From positions 761,501-825,500 of the forward strand of contig CAJQUW010006363.1 in the NCBI GenBank assembly GCA_907163375.1: a DNA stretch of 64,000 bases. The letters run 5' to 3'. A program made the position numbers and the translations under genes. The DNA is from Prostheceraeus crozeri (lineage: Eukaryota > Platyhelminthes > Polycladida > Euryleptidae). Each line of letters begins with the position of its first letter. Positions within the stretch are counted from its first letter, which is position 1. The notes under the pieces are model-generated. The model was not told where the DNA came from, searched no databases, and saw only the letters and a program-made list of their open reading frames with translations. Shown one piece after another: positions 1-12,800 of the stretch.

Positions 1-251
1 CCAGTTGAGCTGACACTGAAATAATTCACGATAATCAGTCACACAGTAAAGTCAGGATAATTGCGCGCACAGCAGCCTATTGTTCAGCCATTCTAGATGT
101 CTAAGCTAGAACTTCACTAACAGTCGGCAGTGCTAGCTGGCAGTCAGCAATCATTTATTTTTATCACAAACGTAGGATACTGTATTTAACCTCCATTTTC
201 CATCATTTATAGTGATATTTTTAGTGTCATTTGAATATTACAGGTAGCATA

Positions 252-438
252 AGAACTTCTGTTGTGACTGTGATGGTTTAGAGTCACTACTCCCCCACAC
301 TGGGACCCAGACTTTAATCTGGAGCGTTGTGATCTCTTAGTCCGGATGCCCTTCTTGAAAATGACACTCTGGGCTCGACCTCTGGACCGAGAGATCGCTA
401 GGACAGGCACTTAACCACTGTGCCACGGAGACGTGGAG
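252..438 (-). repeat. tRNA-derived SINE
   Basis: On the minus strand the head reads CTCCGTGGCACAGTGGTTAA (box A) with GGTCGAGCCC (box B) about 45 bp later, then a shared tail with GGGCATCCGGACTAA and GGGGGAGTAGTGAC. This is the best-preserved copy in the window. Confidence 0.82.
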
Positions 439-2878
439 ATTTCATATTACGTGGTAATGACCATGTGCTGTATATATGGAAAGTGAAATAAAAGAATCGA
501 GAAGATGGTGGTACGATTGACCACGACTGCTTTACAGCATAATATCATCAAAATTGTCGCACGTGCATCAAGTAGATCATGCGTGAACATGTGTTACTTG
601 TCAGGAAGGCTACTTCTTATCACAATCCGAGGAAGACGAACAAACTAATGCGCCGAACCATTGTATCAGCGAGACAGTCAGATTCGATAAATATTATGAT
701 TGATCGCTTTCCTAGCGTGAGATCTAAACTTCATGACAACTAACAACAACTGTTTATTTCCTGCGAGTCGTCCACAGAAGCTCAAAGGCAGGACAACAGA
801 GACATTCATTGACAAGAAGATAGGAAGTGAATACATGACTGATTTTTGTCATACCTAGAAGTTTGATGCATCACGACTTCGTAAGTATCTCGACAGAATT
901 TCTTATCCGATGCTGAAATCTGACGCGAGTACGGATTGACCACATCATTGCCAATCCCCAATGAGATTAGAGAGACCGATAAGTTCGGCAACTGATCGAA
1001 GAGTTTAAAGATTTACATGAAATTAAAATGTTAAGACTCTTTTTCTTCCCATTTCTCTCATCACTTTCCAACAATAGCTTCAGCAATCGATTTGATAGAT
1101 GTGAAATTTAATTGATAATGAAATATTTGATCGGTCGAATCAGTTCTGAAAATGATGCAGATGAAAATCTGCGAGAAAGTGAATATCAATAAAGAGGGCA
1201 AAACGATTGAAGAGTTATAACCAGACATCAATGAGCATTTCAAAGACTGTTGATTAGAGGAAATAAATAATTTTCGCTCGCATAGGCCGTGAGCAGATAC
1301 GTGTATATATTTTTGTAGGGATGCGATCGAATCAGATAACACAGTTTGGCATCACACATTTTAGCTAGCTTTTCATTTTTTTTGTATGTTTCACATTTTT
1401 TTCTGATATGCTGCATCATTATTTCTTATAGAAAAAGAAAACACGGCAGTGTCGATATTTTTGTGTAATCTTATTAGGCCAAACAGTTCCATTCCTTTCA
1501 TTTGGCTCTGATCACGGGAGAGGACCACTCTTAATCTTTTTAAGATACAGAATCCCATATTTCGCATGCAATTACGCATGTTTTTCAATTACACAGTCAC
1601 TCTCCTTCAAACAATGAAACTTTTACATTTTTCATTTCAACTTAATCACACTAACCAAACAAGTTATTTATATCCTTGAATCAAGTTTCATTAAATAGCA
1701 TCGTGCAAATGTAGCTAGCTAATCAAACCGTCGCAGAAAGAGACATGAGTGAAAGTTTCCAGAACATCACAGTAATCACGAAATTATGTACAACTGAACG
1801 CATTTCCTTTAAGTCAATTGTGAAAATTCCCCGGGCGGAAATAATTGGTTTTGTATCATAGTATGATTTCGCATGAATTTTTCATACTAAAAGCATGCTA
1901 CGAAATTTTCTTACCCTTTCAAGCAAACCTACATATTTTTCACGTCTTCGACCGACAGCTCAATCAAGAGGAGAGGCTTGAGACGAAGCGAGAGGAGAAA
2001 GATCGATAATTAGTTGAAGAAGATGAAGAAGAAACAGGAGTAGTGCGAAAGCGAAGCGGCACAGAATGAGGACAAATAGACCTTTGCTTTCCGCTCCTTT
2101 CATGTCCCGGCGATTTTGAATCCGATTCAGGCGTACTTTGGAGAATTTCTTTCAACAGGATGACCTCCGAATCATAAACGCATCAAATTGATATTTGCAA
2201 ATGTAAAAAAAATGGAAAATAAAATTGCAAAAAAATCCACATGCAAGCTGCTTGTACTGTATTTCAAAATTTCGGTGATTTTTCACATCGATCTGGTCCA
2301 TGATTGTGTAACCAGTTCAGGCATGGCGAAGACGGACCAATAAGAGACGGGTCACCCACCGAGCCTCGAATTGATCATCGATAAGATGTGATGCGACCAT
2401 ACAGCTTAATCTCACCCTACATATGACATGTTCTTAGTCTTGTGCAACACAATGTGATAAATAACTACATGAAAAGTATGTATCATTCACATTACACAGA
2501 AAGCAAAGTATCCCTCCTAAGAGAAGAAATCAATGATTGCTAGCGTCTGATATATCATTCGCGTTAGATATGTTTCACTGTTAAGCTGAATTTTCTGATC
2601 AATAGATACAAATATTTCCGCCAGTTTGATGGAATTTAAATAATTCATTCTTAAATGCTCTCGCGGTCTAATTTCTCGGGAACTACGACTGAATTGACAG
2701 TGACAGCAAACACGTATCAGTTCATCACTATAAAATTAACTGATTGTCACGATTCTGAGATTGTAGAAAAATTTTTACTAGGACACAAAGAACCGTGCGC
2801 TTAATCCAGAAAACTAACATCAGGGAGTGTAGAAACGAGGCATCAGTAAATGTGGCTTTGGACAAAAGGTTTGTTTGT
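439..2878. other. No gene recognised
   Basis: AT-rich. The frame at 1964-2155 (minus) reads as Ser-rich low complexity in one frame and as a hydrophobic run in another, so I did not call it. The missing 3' exons of PCMTD could lie here. Confidence 0.4.
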
Positions 2879-3091
2879 TGATCTCCGTGGCTCAGTGGTA
2901 AAGTGCTCGGCCTAGCGATCTATCGGTACAAGTGTCTACTCCCTAAGGCGTCATTGGAAGTCGTTAGGAAGGCATCCGGACTAAACGGTCACAACGCTCC
3001 TGACTAAAGTTCGACTATACCAGCACCGTCCAAACCCCCAATATTGGGGAGTAATGACGTTACTTAAACCATAATCTATATTCACAGAAGG
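2879..3091 (+). repeat. tRNA-derived SINE
   Basis: CTCCGTGGCTCAGTGGTAAA (box A) starts the copy. GGCATCCGGACTAA, CACAACGCTCC and GGGGAGTAATGAC follow, as in the copy at 252-438. Box B is eroded. Confidence 0.8.
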
Positions 3092-4489
3092 TAAGAGCAA
3101 CTGATCTATAAGACAAGAGATCACAAAATCAGCACATGCTTTTTTTCCTTTTTAACACCAACTTTTCAAATTTGATAATGAAATAAGAGACAAAGCGCTA
3201 AATGATGGATGAGGATGCAGCAAATTCAGGGGAGTTCTAAAATAGACAACATAAAGAACAAACCCTCAGAATTAAATTTTCACTTGCAGAATGTCGTAAA
3301 CGAACCATCAATGGATGAAAGAGTTAAGTGAAACAATAACATATTTCGGAACCTTTCCATTGCACATGTGCATCAATTACAAAATATTTCACCCATTTCT
3401 AGCGAGACAAAAAAATGAATAAATGTATGTCATTCCTGCAATTCGATTGTAATTTTTTTAAATCAAAATTTGAGAGAAGAGGACTAGCCAATACCAATTC
3501 CTTATACTGCTACAGATGACAAATACTATTCAAACAGCCATTTATCTAAATATTATTCTAAACTCATTTGCTAGTTGATTAAGCAAGGAAGCGTTTGTTA
3601 AGGAATCGTATTATCGAATTGAAATTATAATTTAACTATAAATTTTAGAATCATTTTTCACTCGACTCCGTCAAGCACTGTAGGAACGGAACAATTGATG
3701 CGGAAGCTCTTCGAACAGGAATAGCCCCTCGAACTAGAGCTAAAGTTTGCCATCCACATAGACGTCGATGTGGAGCGGCAGTGGATGAACGTGGATGCCA
3801 TCCTCTCTATTGTCGACACCACAGAGAGAGACACACATAACACAGCACAACATCACAAATACAACAATTTAAGGCACATGTAATTCATAATCCTCCTCAT
3901 CTACCCCCCTTGGCACCTTGAACCTCTGGTTGAGGAGGTGAAGGCTCCCTTTCAAAAACAAGGTTTTCAAAATTTTGTTCACTGAGACAGGCCCTCTTCG
4001 GCCTCAGGACGTCCCCAGCTGTCTTTCCAAAAATATCGTCTGTCCGGAATTACCTCCATGTACGGGATTACTCCACTCTGCCATGCATGAAAGTAGCCTA
4101 AATACGGGATAACGGGATAAATGTATCAACTGACCATTAACTGGTCATTTGATAGTACTTATACTGACGTTGTTCAGACAATGACATAGGTGAAATACAG
4201 TTCAATACAGTCTCCGAGACCATTTCAATTGAAGCTAATTAAACTCCTCAGCCACCGATTCCGTCTACCGAATCATGTGAAATTGAAAACGAAACTAGTT
4301 GTAAAATAATGCTAAAAACGGGTGTCTTTGTTTTCTTCTTTATCACTAAATTCATCGCGGGAAATTTTAAAGCGATGAATATAAGAGATAAAATTTTCCG
4401 ATCTCTGCGATAAGCGATAAATTTTCGTCTAAAGCGATCTTATCACTTTACTTATAGTAACGCCCACCACTGAAATTTTGTATTGGAAA

Positions 4490-5240
4490 TATCTCGCAGA
4501 ATATCAGCGACAAGACCCTCTCGAGGAAAGATCTTCTGACATTGTTATGCCTTTGATTTTTTGGCATCGTCTATGAATTTTCTCTAAGGAGTGTGATTGC
4601 TCCTGAGAAAGTTCGGTGAAGACAGGACAGGCGTACTCAATGATAGATCATATGATTCCATTAGAAATCATGAAGAATCCCTCGTCGCTGGTAAACGATT
4701 TAATGCTCTGCAGAATATGGATGTGTCAAGCGCATTTTCGTTCAATCAGCTGGGTATGACTTTTCCACTTTAAATCACTGTCCAAATGTTTTCAAAGATC
4801 ACCAATGGAATCTTCGATTTGACATGTAATTGATTATGACATGCACTTCAATAATAGACGAAAACCGCATGTTTTGCTGACATTCAATGTCAGATTGCTT
4901 TTATCTGACCAACTAGATATGATTTGAATTTCAGAATATATGTGATTTATGACTTGCAGAGCGAACTTTTGACAAATCGCAGCGAATATGGAGATGTCAT
5001 CAACATAGTACTTAATCATGACCCGTGAATCATCCAGTGGTTTCGTAGAAGACAAGTAGAGACCAAAGAGATAAGGGACAATTAACGAGCCCTGTGGAAC
5101 TCCACTGGTAACGAGCTTGAGTCCGCACAAAAAAAGATTTCCTCTAAGTTCATCCTTAAAAGACGTCATCAAGAGATTTCTGCAAATCGGTCAGATTGGC
5201 TTCTGTTCTGGAACCGAAAGGAATTGGCAGATCAGACGGC
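4490..5240 (-). pseudogene. CR1-like reverse transcriptase relic
   Basis: Minus strand: S-G-V-P-Q-G-S-L-I-V-P-Y-L-F, I-K-Y-Y-V-D-D-I-S-I-F and N-L-T-L-N-V-S-K-T (4834-5172). Further pieces to about 4490 read W-K-S-H-T-Q-L-I, I-E-Y-A-C-P-V-F and L-R-K-F-I-D-D-A. It is the C-terminal half of an RT, with stops between blocks. Confidence 0.82.
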
Positions 5241-5501
5241 AAGTGCCCTGATGGGATGACTGTTAAAATGGACAGTGCCTATTATGGGACGCCACCTGTG
5301 TGGATACCTTCGTCAACCCCAATGTCAGTTCCAACCGCATAGTGTTGGAAACCGGATAGTGGTCTCGAGTGTTCCAACAACAAAATGATATATGTATGTA
5401 TAATCTTATTGGCACAGGAATGTGATCGCCGTCCAAGGAGCGCGGAAAGAAAATGAGTGGGTGCTATACAATATGCCTTATCTCAATTAAAGGGCGCTTT
5501 T

Positions 5502-5666
5502 GAGCTTCATGAGAGTACATTGCTTCGTAGGGACAACTTAAACCTACATGAGAGTATACTTAAGAGTGTCCATAAGGTCACCTTGAAATTTCATGAAAGT
5601 ACCTTAGGGCTTCATGATGACACCTCAGACTTTCATTGCAGCGCCTGGAAGTTTCATGAGAATATG
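5502..5666 (+). repeat. Degenerate 21-bp tandem repeat
   Basis: About eight units of 18-24 bp around a TTCATGAGAGTACxTT core. The frame 5457-5720 is open and reads as seven-residue units (E-L-H-E-S-T-L, N-L-H-E-S-I-L, K-F-H-E-S-T-L, G-L-H-D-D-T-S). No known protein was recognised. Confidence 0.7.
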
Positions 5667-6693
5667 ATGCCAGCCTTGGCACAACTTCACTACCACTCAA
5701 AAATGTATTTCAGAATATAAGGGAAACTTTAAACAAAATGAGGAGCGCCAAAAGAATTCCATCACATGAATCATTATGAATGTTGCCTGTATCATTAATT
5801 TGTAGCTCTGAGCTACGTCTAACTGCAAGTAATTGACTGCGCAATATCCGATGTTACCAGAACATAAATCATATCTACGATGTAGGGTTAAGTCTTTAAC
5901 TTTATTTTCCTTGAACGGGGGCGAGCAATTGCGCCAGATGTGTCTATTTTTACTGTCTTTAGCAACACACACCGATGAAGTGTATTTTTCAAGACTTCGA
6001 TCATCGCGCTCGGAGTCTGTTATTCGTTACTTAAAGCTTGATGCAAAATCAAAACATTATCAGTACTTTTACAGGCTACATCCTATGCTTGTATTCACAA
6101 CTACATTGCAATTCTTTCCTCGGAGTAGTCATTTGGTCCTTGGCACTAAAATATTCAGCCGAATATCCGGTGCATTGATAAATTGTAAGTTTCATCACGT
6201 ATAATTCCAAGCAGTTTCAGTAATGTCAATCAATTAAGTTTTGAAAGGTCTTGAATTTCTATTCCGGTTAACACTTGAACAGACAGGATATTAATGATTC
6301 AAACTGTAAGACGCTAGAAAAGTAATTCGAAAAACGGTGAAATCTTTATTTAATAAAAACTGACACTTCCAAATACCGGCTGTAAAAAGATCTGAAGTAC
6401 AAGGATTCCCCACAAAACCTTCACCAAATGACATAAATTAGAGGATCATTTTAATTTTGGACTTTCTTTACCCATTCATCAACATTTTGTCCGGAATTCA
6501 GTTCTCTCATACTGCAGCTTACTTAGCTTAAGTTCATTCTCAACGACGAGAATGATGATGATATGACGGTCATACAATATGTACATCTCGTATATTCAAC
6601 TGTGTGGAATCTTATCAGCAAATTACGGTTGAAATCGGCATTAGCATGAAACACTGAAAATATTCGCATAAAGTAAATGAGAGCGCAACTCAC

Positions 6694-6811
6694 GCAGAAC
6701 AACATAAGGGAGTGAATTCCCGTCCGGAAGACGAATTGCACGAGAAAATGCCACCGACATCAATACTTCAGTCTTCACCACACCTTCCGCCTCCATTGTC
6801 ACTAAGAGTAA
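6694..6811 (-). CDS. PCMTD1: PCMTD exon 4 (divergent)
   Basis: The acceptor is TTTTCTTGCAG and the donor C|GTGAGT; phase 0 to 1. It encodes L-V-T-M-E-A-E-G-V-V-K-T then V-L-M-S-V-A-F-S-R-A-I-R-L. This sits where human has L-T-Q-I-M-R-T-G...I-L-A-V-S-F-A-P-L-V. Identity is modest, but strand, phase and both splice sites fit. Confidence 0.7.
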
Positions 6812-9800
6812 CTGCAAGAAAACGGGACATTTAGACGAAATTGTAATAGATTCTACTTTCGTGCTCTAGGAAAACAGTGATGAACTGACAAATTATCACA
6901 AGTCAACACAACTACAATGAAACAATATCTTATGGAATGCATTAGGAAGTCATCAGACATTCATATTACCTTAATTCAGAGCATTTCTCATGAAAATGAT
7001 TCTGTTTCAGAACACCAACATGAAGTAGAAAAACAACGACTTCAGACAAGCTCACGGCCAGGACTGCTTTCCACAGAACACCGACGTGTTAAAACATGTC
7101 CTATGTACATGTACCTACATGTATGCGCATGTGTTAAGACTATGTATAATATTACATATATATTCCTTCATACACAACTACTCACATGATGAAATGAGTG
7201 AAGCTTTAGCGTCACTACTCCCCCCTTCATGGGACAGGTTATATTTTTAGTCTGGATGCCCTTTCAATGACATTCGGGGCTCGACCACACGACCTCGAGA
7301 TAACAAGGTCATTTTTTCATGGAGACCTTCAGACTGGTGAATTTATCAGAAAGTGCTCATCATACAAATAAAGTCTATATCATTCAAAACAAAGAAAAAA
7401 ATGGTCGCAGAATCGAAGAATTTAAATTTACAATCATTTCATCAACATCCTCAATGCAGAAGACAGGCCTATCTTTTGAAAAATTATTGAAAACAAATAT
7501 GCCGCTTAAGACAAATTACAAATTTCAATTCAATGACTCATGCAATTCTACAGGTTCAAACATTGTACAAGTACATTGCATTCTCCTTTCGAGATGATGT
7601 AAGGGATAGCATGATACTTTTAACGCTCAAGACACCGGAATTATGAAAGTCTCTCTGATTCTATAGCCTAATCCACGCAACTTGGACATGTGTGTTAAAA
7701 TTTCAAATAATTTGCTTTGACATTTTCATAATTACAGCCTCCATTAAATGAAAACTCCATTAAAAGTGTCGATATCTTATGGGCGATAGACTAGCTATTT
7801 CCGGAGGTTGTTGGGAGGTTACAACAGCTCGTGTACGAAACGCCTGAAAGAATTTCCACGATCTATTGCCTGTCCTTACCAACAAGAGTATATCGCTGAA
7901 GCGCAGGGATCAAGTATGCAGTACCTGCGGTCTTCAATACCGACCTCTCTGCTAAGTGCATTCGGACACTAGGAACGCACGCCTTGACACCAGGCATTGC
8001 GGCCCTTTCGGTATCACCAGCATAGTTCGAGTTATCCACCAACTACGGAAACTCGCCTACACATTCAAGCTCGTCATCAACCAAGCGAAACCTTTTTAGT
8101 TCTTGCAATACTCCATCTTTACATGCGTTGCACTTGAAATCTTGTACTGCTCTTGTCAGCACACCTCTTCTCTGAATAGCGTTCATGTACCCAGTCATGA
8201 CAAGAAGTACATCGGATCCACTTCATGCCAAATCTCTTCCCGCAAACTCCACACGGATCCTTATCTGCTTCCTTCGATGCTACTATGCTTTTCGAGTGCT
8301 CGTCATCACTTTCGTTTTCTGTGCCTCCACTTTTAGGCCACTACTCTAAAGCAGATATCTCCAAAACTATTTATCCTATCCTTTGTATCTTCTTTGGTCC
8401 CATAGATTAGCACCATGTCATCTGCATAGTTAGGAAAGCTTGTCCCTCCTTCGCAACTTTCCATGATTCCACAAGAGAAGACTATTCAAAATTTCACAAA
8501 CCCTTAAGTCATGCGTCCAAGAATTTACTTGATGAAGTATATCTTTTAATTTAAAACATGCCATGCTATTGCGAGTACACTTTACAATCACTTCAATTTC
8601 CAAGAAATCTATGAGTATGTGTCCAATGATGTAGACACCTTTATTTACAATGAAATTGAAACGAGGCCCCTCTGCTACATCACATGATCATTCTAATACC
8701 AATTATTCGATTGAAAAATTACAGAACCAATTATAATTAGTCATAAATCAGAGAAAATGATCTGATTCATCTACATGCATCAATTTAGTCAACTAGAATG
8801 AGAAACCCGAATTGATGTATTGGCCAGGAAATAAAATCATTGGAATTAGATGAGTGTTAATCATTTTATTTCATCAAGGGTCAGTCTTCATTTATGCCAA
8901 ATATTGACTTCGATAAGTGAAGAGTAGACGTATTGAACAAAAATCTCTTCGTAAGCGATGCGAGAAGCAATACATAGAGAGCACGGAAGTCCATTATACT
9001 GCTTTACTGTACCTGAATGGAGGCACACGACAGTGTGACATAAACCAACGAGGTCAATATGAATGAAGATAGCTTTACGTGCGTGATGAAATAGCAGGAT
9101 TGACAGGCAGACATTAATTGCAACGTAATAAATAACTTGAAAGTAATCAGAGACATATGAAAAGGAGATGGAGAAATATAAAGTCAAATAGAGTGTACAC
9201 TAACCAAAATACTAATAGGTAAATATAAAGTAAGAAAAGATCAGATGCATGCAATAAAAATGCAGCTTTAGCATCACTATTCCCCTACTGGAGGACTGGA
9301 CAGTGCTGACAGTCAGTCTTTAGTTGGAGTGTTATATTACGTTTAGTCCTGATGTCCTCCTGCCGACTTCCAAGGATACAAATGATCAATCGGCCAATCA
9401 CTCAACCACTGTGCCACTGACAACACAGTCGATAATGCATCAGTGGAAAATGAATTATAAAAAACATTAAAAAAGTAATATCATATAGCGCTATTTTGAT
9501 TGCATTCGTATTACTTACTGCGTTGCAAGAAAAATTTGTCAATTCTGTTACTTTATCATGTAGGTAGATAACTTAACAAACAAATTAAAGGAGTTCCTAA
9601 GGCACACATGTCTCAACCACTTAGATTCTTTGACATCTCTTTCTCTATCTCTCTCTCTTATCGAATAATAACAATAAGGACGTTTATTTAAAGAAATTAC
9701 AAAAGTCTCAAAAATGGTAATTGTGGAATCCCAAGTCAAACGTGCAAAAATAATATTATGCGCAAGAAAATTATAACAAACTGAAGAAAAAAAGTCACAG

Positions 9801-12800
9801 CAAAATACTCAAATGGTAAATCCGGAAATATACAATTTTAACATGCAAATGATGAAGGATCTGTCACGACATGACCTTGTCTATGTTGGTAGACGAAAGT
9901 GTCCGGAATGTCTGATTACAGGATGCAAAAGATGAAGTGGATGATCACTACCGCTCACAATAGATAGAAATGAGCGATAACCACGGATCCGGCGACGATA
10001 TGATGAAGGTAACAGATCAACGCATTCACAGTGTCATGACTCACAAATTATTCCATGTGATCGAAGTTGAACTCTTTCAAGCTCACTCGATTGTCCAACC
10101 CTTAAATTCACAAGTATTGGAACATCATGTTCCAGTACATTGCGGGCACAATTCTGATTTATCACTGTAACTTGGTCTTCAGTTTGAAAGTTCTTCAGCT
10201 AAATGGTCAATTAACGTGAACACAGCAATTAATGACCTGTGTACTTGCTAACATAGCGGCGGAGCATGTCACCATCTTGGAGATGGGAGTGACAAACATG
10301 TTCCCAAGTGATTACGCAATGTCAAACCACTTTTGTCCTCATTCTAAACTTCCAACATCACTCGACCTCTACAAGCTGTTCTGATACCAATGACTGTGTG
10401 ATTCCAAGTTATTCATGAAGTTGCATATAAGAGTGTATTGTTCCACATCAATGTGTTAGCAAGATCAGACAGCTGCCTTATGCAATTTTCTGAACGTAAT
10501 GAAGATTTGGTTGAGTTACATTTCCTACAACATTGTCTTACGAAGCAGTACTGCGTAACAATATGGTGAAGCTGCATGCTTATTTATCAGAGTTGCCGTG
10601 AAAATACTTATTTGATTTCCATTCCATGGAAATGACTTGACGGTGATCGAAATTTCCACTAATTTTTTTCTGCGCTTAGAGAAAGTAAACTGTCCATCGT
10701 TCCCTTTATGCGCATAACAGCCAATTAATTGCAAAATTAATTTAGCTGTAAATATGTCACACTACGTGGGACTGACCATTTCACTTTACTTATCAATGCA
10801 AGATTATGCAGTATCAACTGTACAACTCTAAACATCAACCACCCACAAATGAGGCATTGAATTACATTTTTACAAAACCATTAGAAAGCTTGTGAATCGC
10901 CTCTGCAGAGGAACAGGCAGGAGCATTTCACGCGCAGATGAAGTGAAAAGACACATGTCATATAGTCAAAGGGCTGTCGTCTCATTTGCTACTATGCTGT
11001 TGTACAACATATATATTGTATAGATATAGCTATCCACTTCTGAATCATGAATTTGCTGTCGAAATTAGCAAGAAAACTGACATTGCTCTCGGCCAGATGC
11101 AGGAATGGCAAAATGACAGGAAACATGGAATAATAGAATTTATGTAAGCTATGGAATTGAGAATTTGTAAACGTGTAAAGCGGACAGTTATTTACAGCAA
11201 TATTGACCAGAATTCTTGAATAAGTTGTCAGTTGAGTAAGTATCTGTGGAATCCATTAACACGGTGTACAGTGTGCACAAATTGGAAATCGTGGGACAAA
11301 ATAGAGCATCTTTTTACAACAGAAGAAGCATCTGATGCTATGTACATCAGTTTTTTCTCCTCGTATAAAACAATTTCCTTATAATAAGAATGATGAATGT
11401 GGTAGATATCCCTAAAATCTCTGAACTCGACCAACCTCGAACCAATAACTCTTCACAAGCGGTCACTTCCTCAACTATCAGGTAAACCACCTACTTGCTT
11501 CTCCCACTGTTTCTTCAGTCAATATCAGACTGGATATTGCACTGCATTGATCTTCATTGCAATTCAGTTACATCAGATACTATTGAGCAAAAATGACTGA
11601 GGAGAAATTCTCCTAGTTTGCCATTTCTCTCCATCATCCTCAAGAATTCTAATAAAGTCTAGCAAGATAATAAAGTCAATGCAGCAAAATCGAACGTTCA
11701 GGACATAATTATGTAACAATCTAGCCAATTGATTCGCATTGACGTTCCATTCGCCAATTGAATTGACTGTGTTTAGAAAATTTACTTTCTTCTTCTGCAT
11801 ACAATATTCCTTCGACTGCTATGGCAATTGTCAAAGGTGAATTTATCATTTCAGTTATAAAAGCCAAACTGATTGCGATAGACTTCACGAAAATTCGTCG
11901 ATTTCATGTTCAAGCAGAAAGTAACAAAAATGCATTATCATTCTTTGCTAACATAATTCAATTGTTACTCCCTACATGTAGATGAACATTATAACAAAGA
12001 TTTCTGCATCTTAGCGTCACGAAAACTGAGTAGTGATGATGATGAAATGATGTCACATAGAAGATAATTGGCCAGTAGTGAAAAGAAGAGTGACCGCAAA
12101 GATAGTTCGCTTCCTATCCTCACATCACCAAAAAGTAATCAAAACTACGTGAATTAACTTTACAATGACTCCCAATGAATCATTACCTCTAGACATAATC
12201 ACAACTTTTTTCACACCTCACCCACCTACAATATACTTTGCTGCAGAATGATCATGATACTAGTTTCCGCCTTGAAATGATCAAACAGTTTCCTCATCAA
12301 CTAACAACCACACTCACTTCGCAATGATCTACTGCCTCCTGATTGAACGTCTTCCATTGAACTTACAACGGACATAGACATAGGTTACGCGCTATTTAAT
12401 TTGTCATAAATTGAACCATTGCTTTTGGATTCCAAGGTCATTTATTAACTGCTACACATCTCCATGAGACTTCTTTGATCGATGCATATTTTCTCCTTGC
12501 GCGTTGATTTCTCCAGATGTTATAATTTGTTTTTCTCCAAGCGTGTGAACTTTTTTGATTAGCCACAGAGGATCCTCATGACACTTGTTGGATTTGCAGT
12601 GTTCATAAACAGTCGAATATGTAACTATAGACTACCATGTCTTGAAAATGATATTCGCTTGACCTAGGTGTGCAAGTGTGTATTTAGTTTCTATTATTGT
12701 ACACATGAGTGGATGCCATCGATAAATCGATGCAGCTTGGGTCGACTGAAATATCCCGATTAATCGATTCACTGTAACGCTACCAGCACAACTCACATGT

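Noticed and set aside
1964-2155. Ser-rich minus-strand frame, possible PCMTD terminal exon
   Set aside because: Low-complexity; an overlapping frame is equally open and hydrophobic; no PCMTD motif.
3658-3843. Minus-strand frame considered as PCMTD exon 5
   Set aside because: An acceptor-like AG could join in phase but no frame shows the basic I-R-R helix or other PCMTD C-terminal blocks.
5833-6204. 123-codon plus-strand open frame
   Set aside because: No recognisable domain or splice context; in PCMTD 3' territory on the opposite strand.
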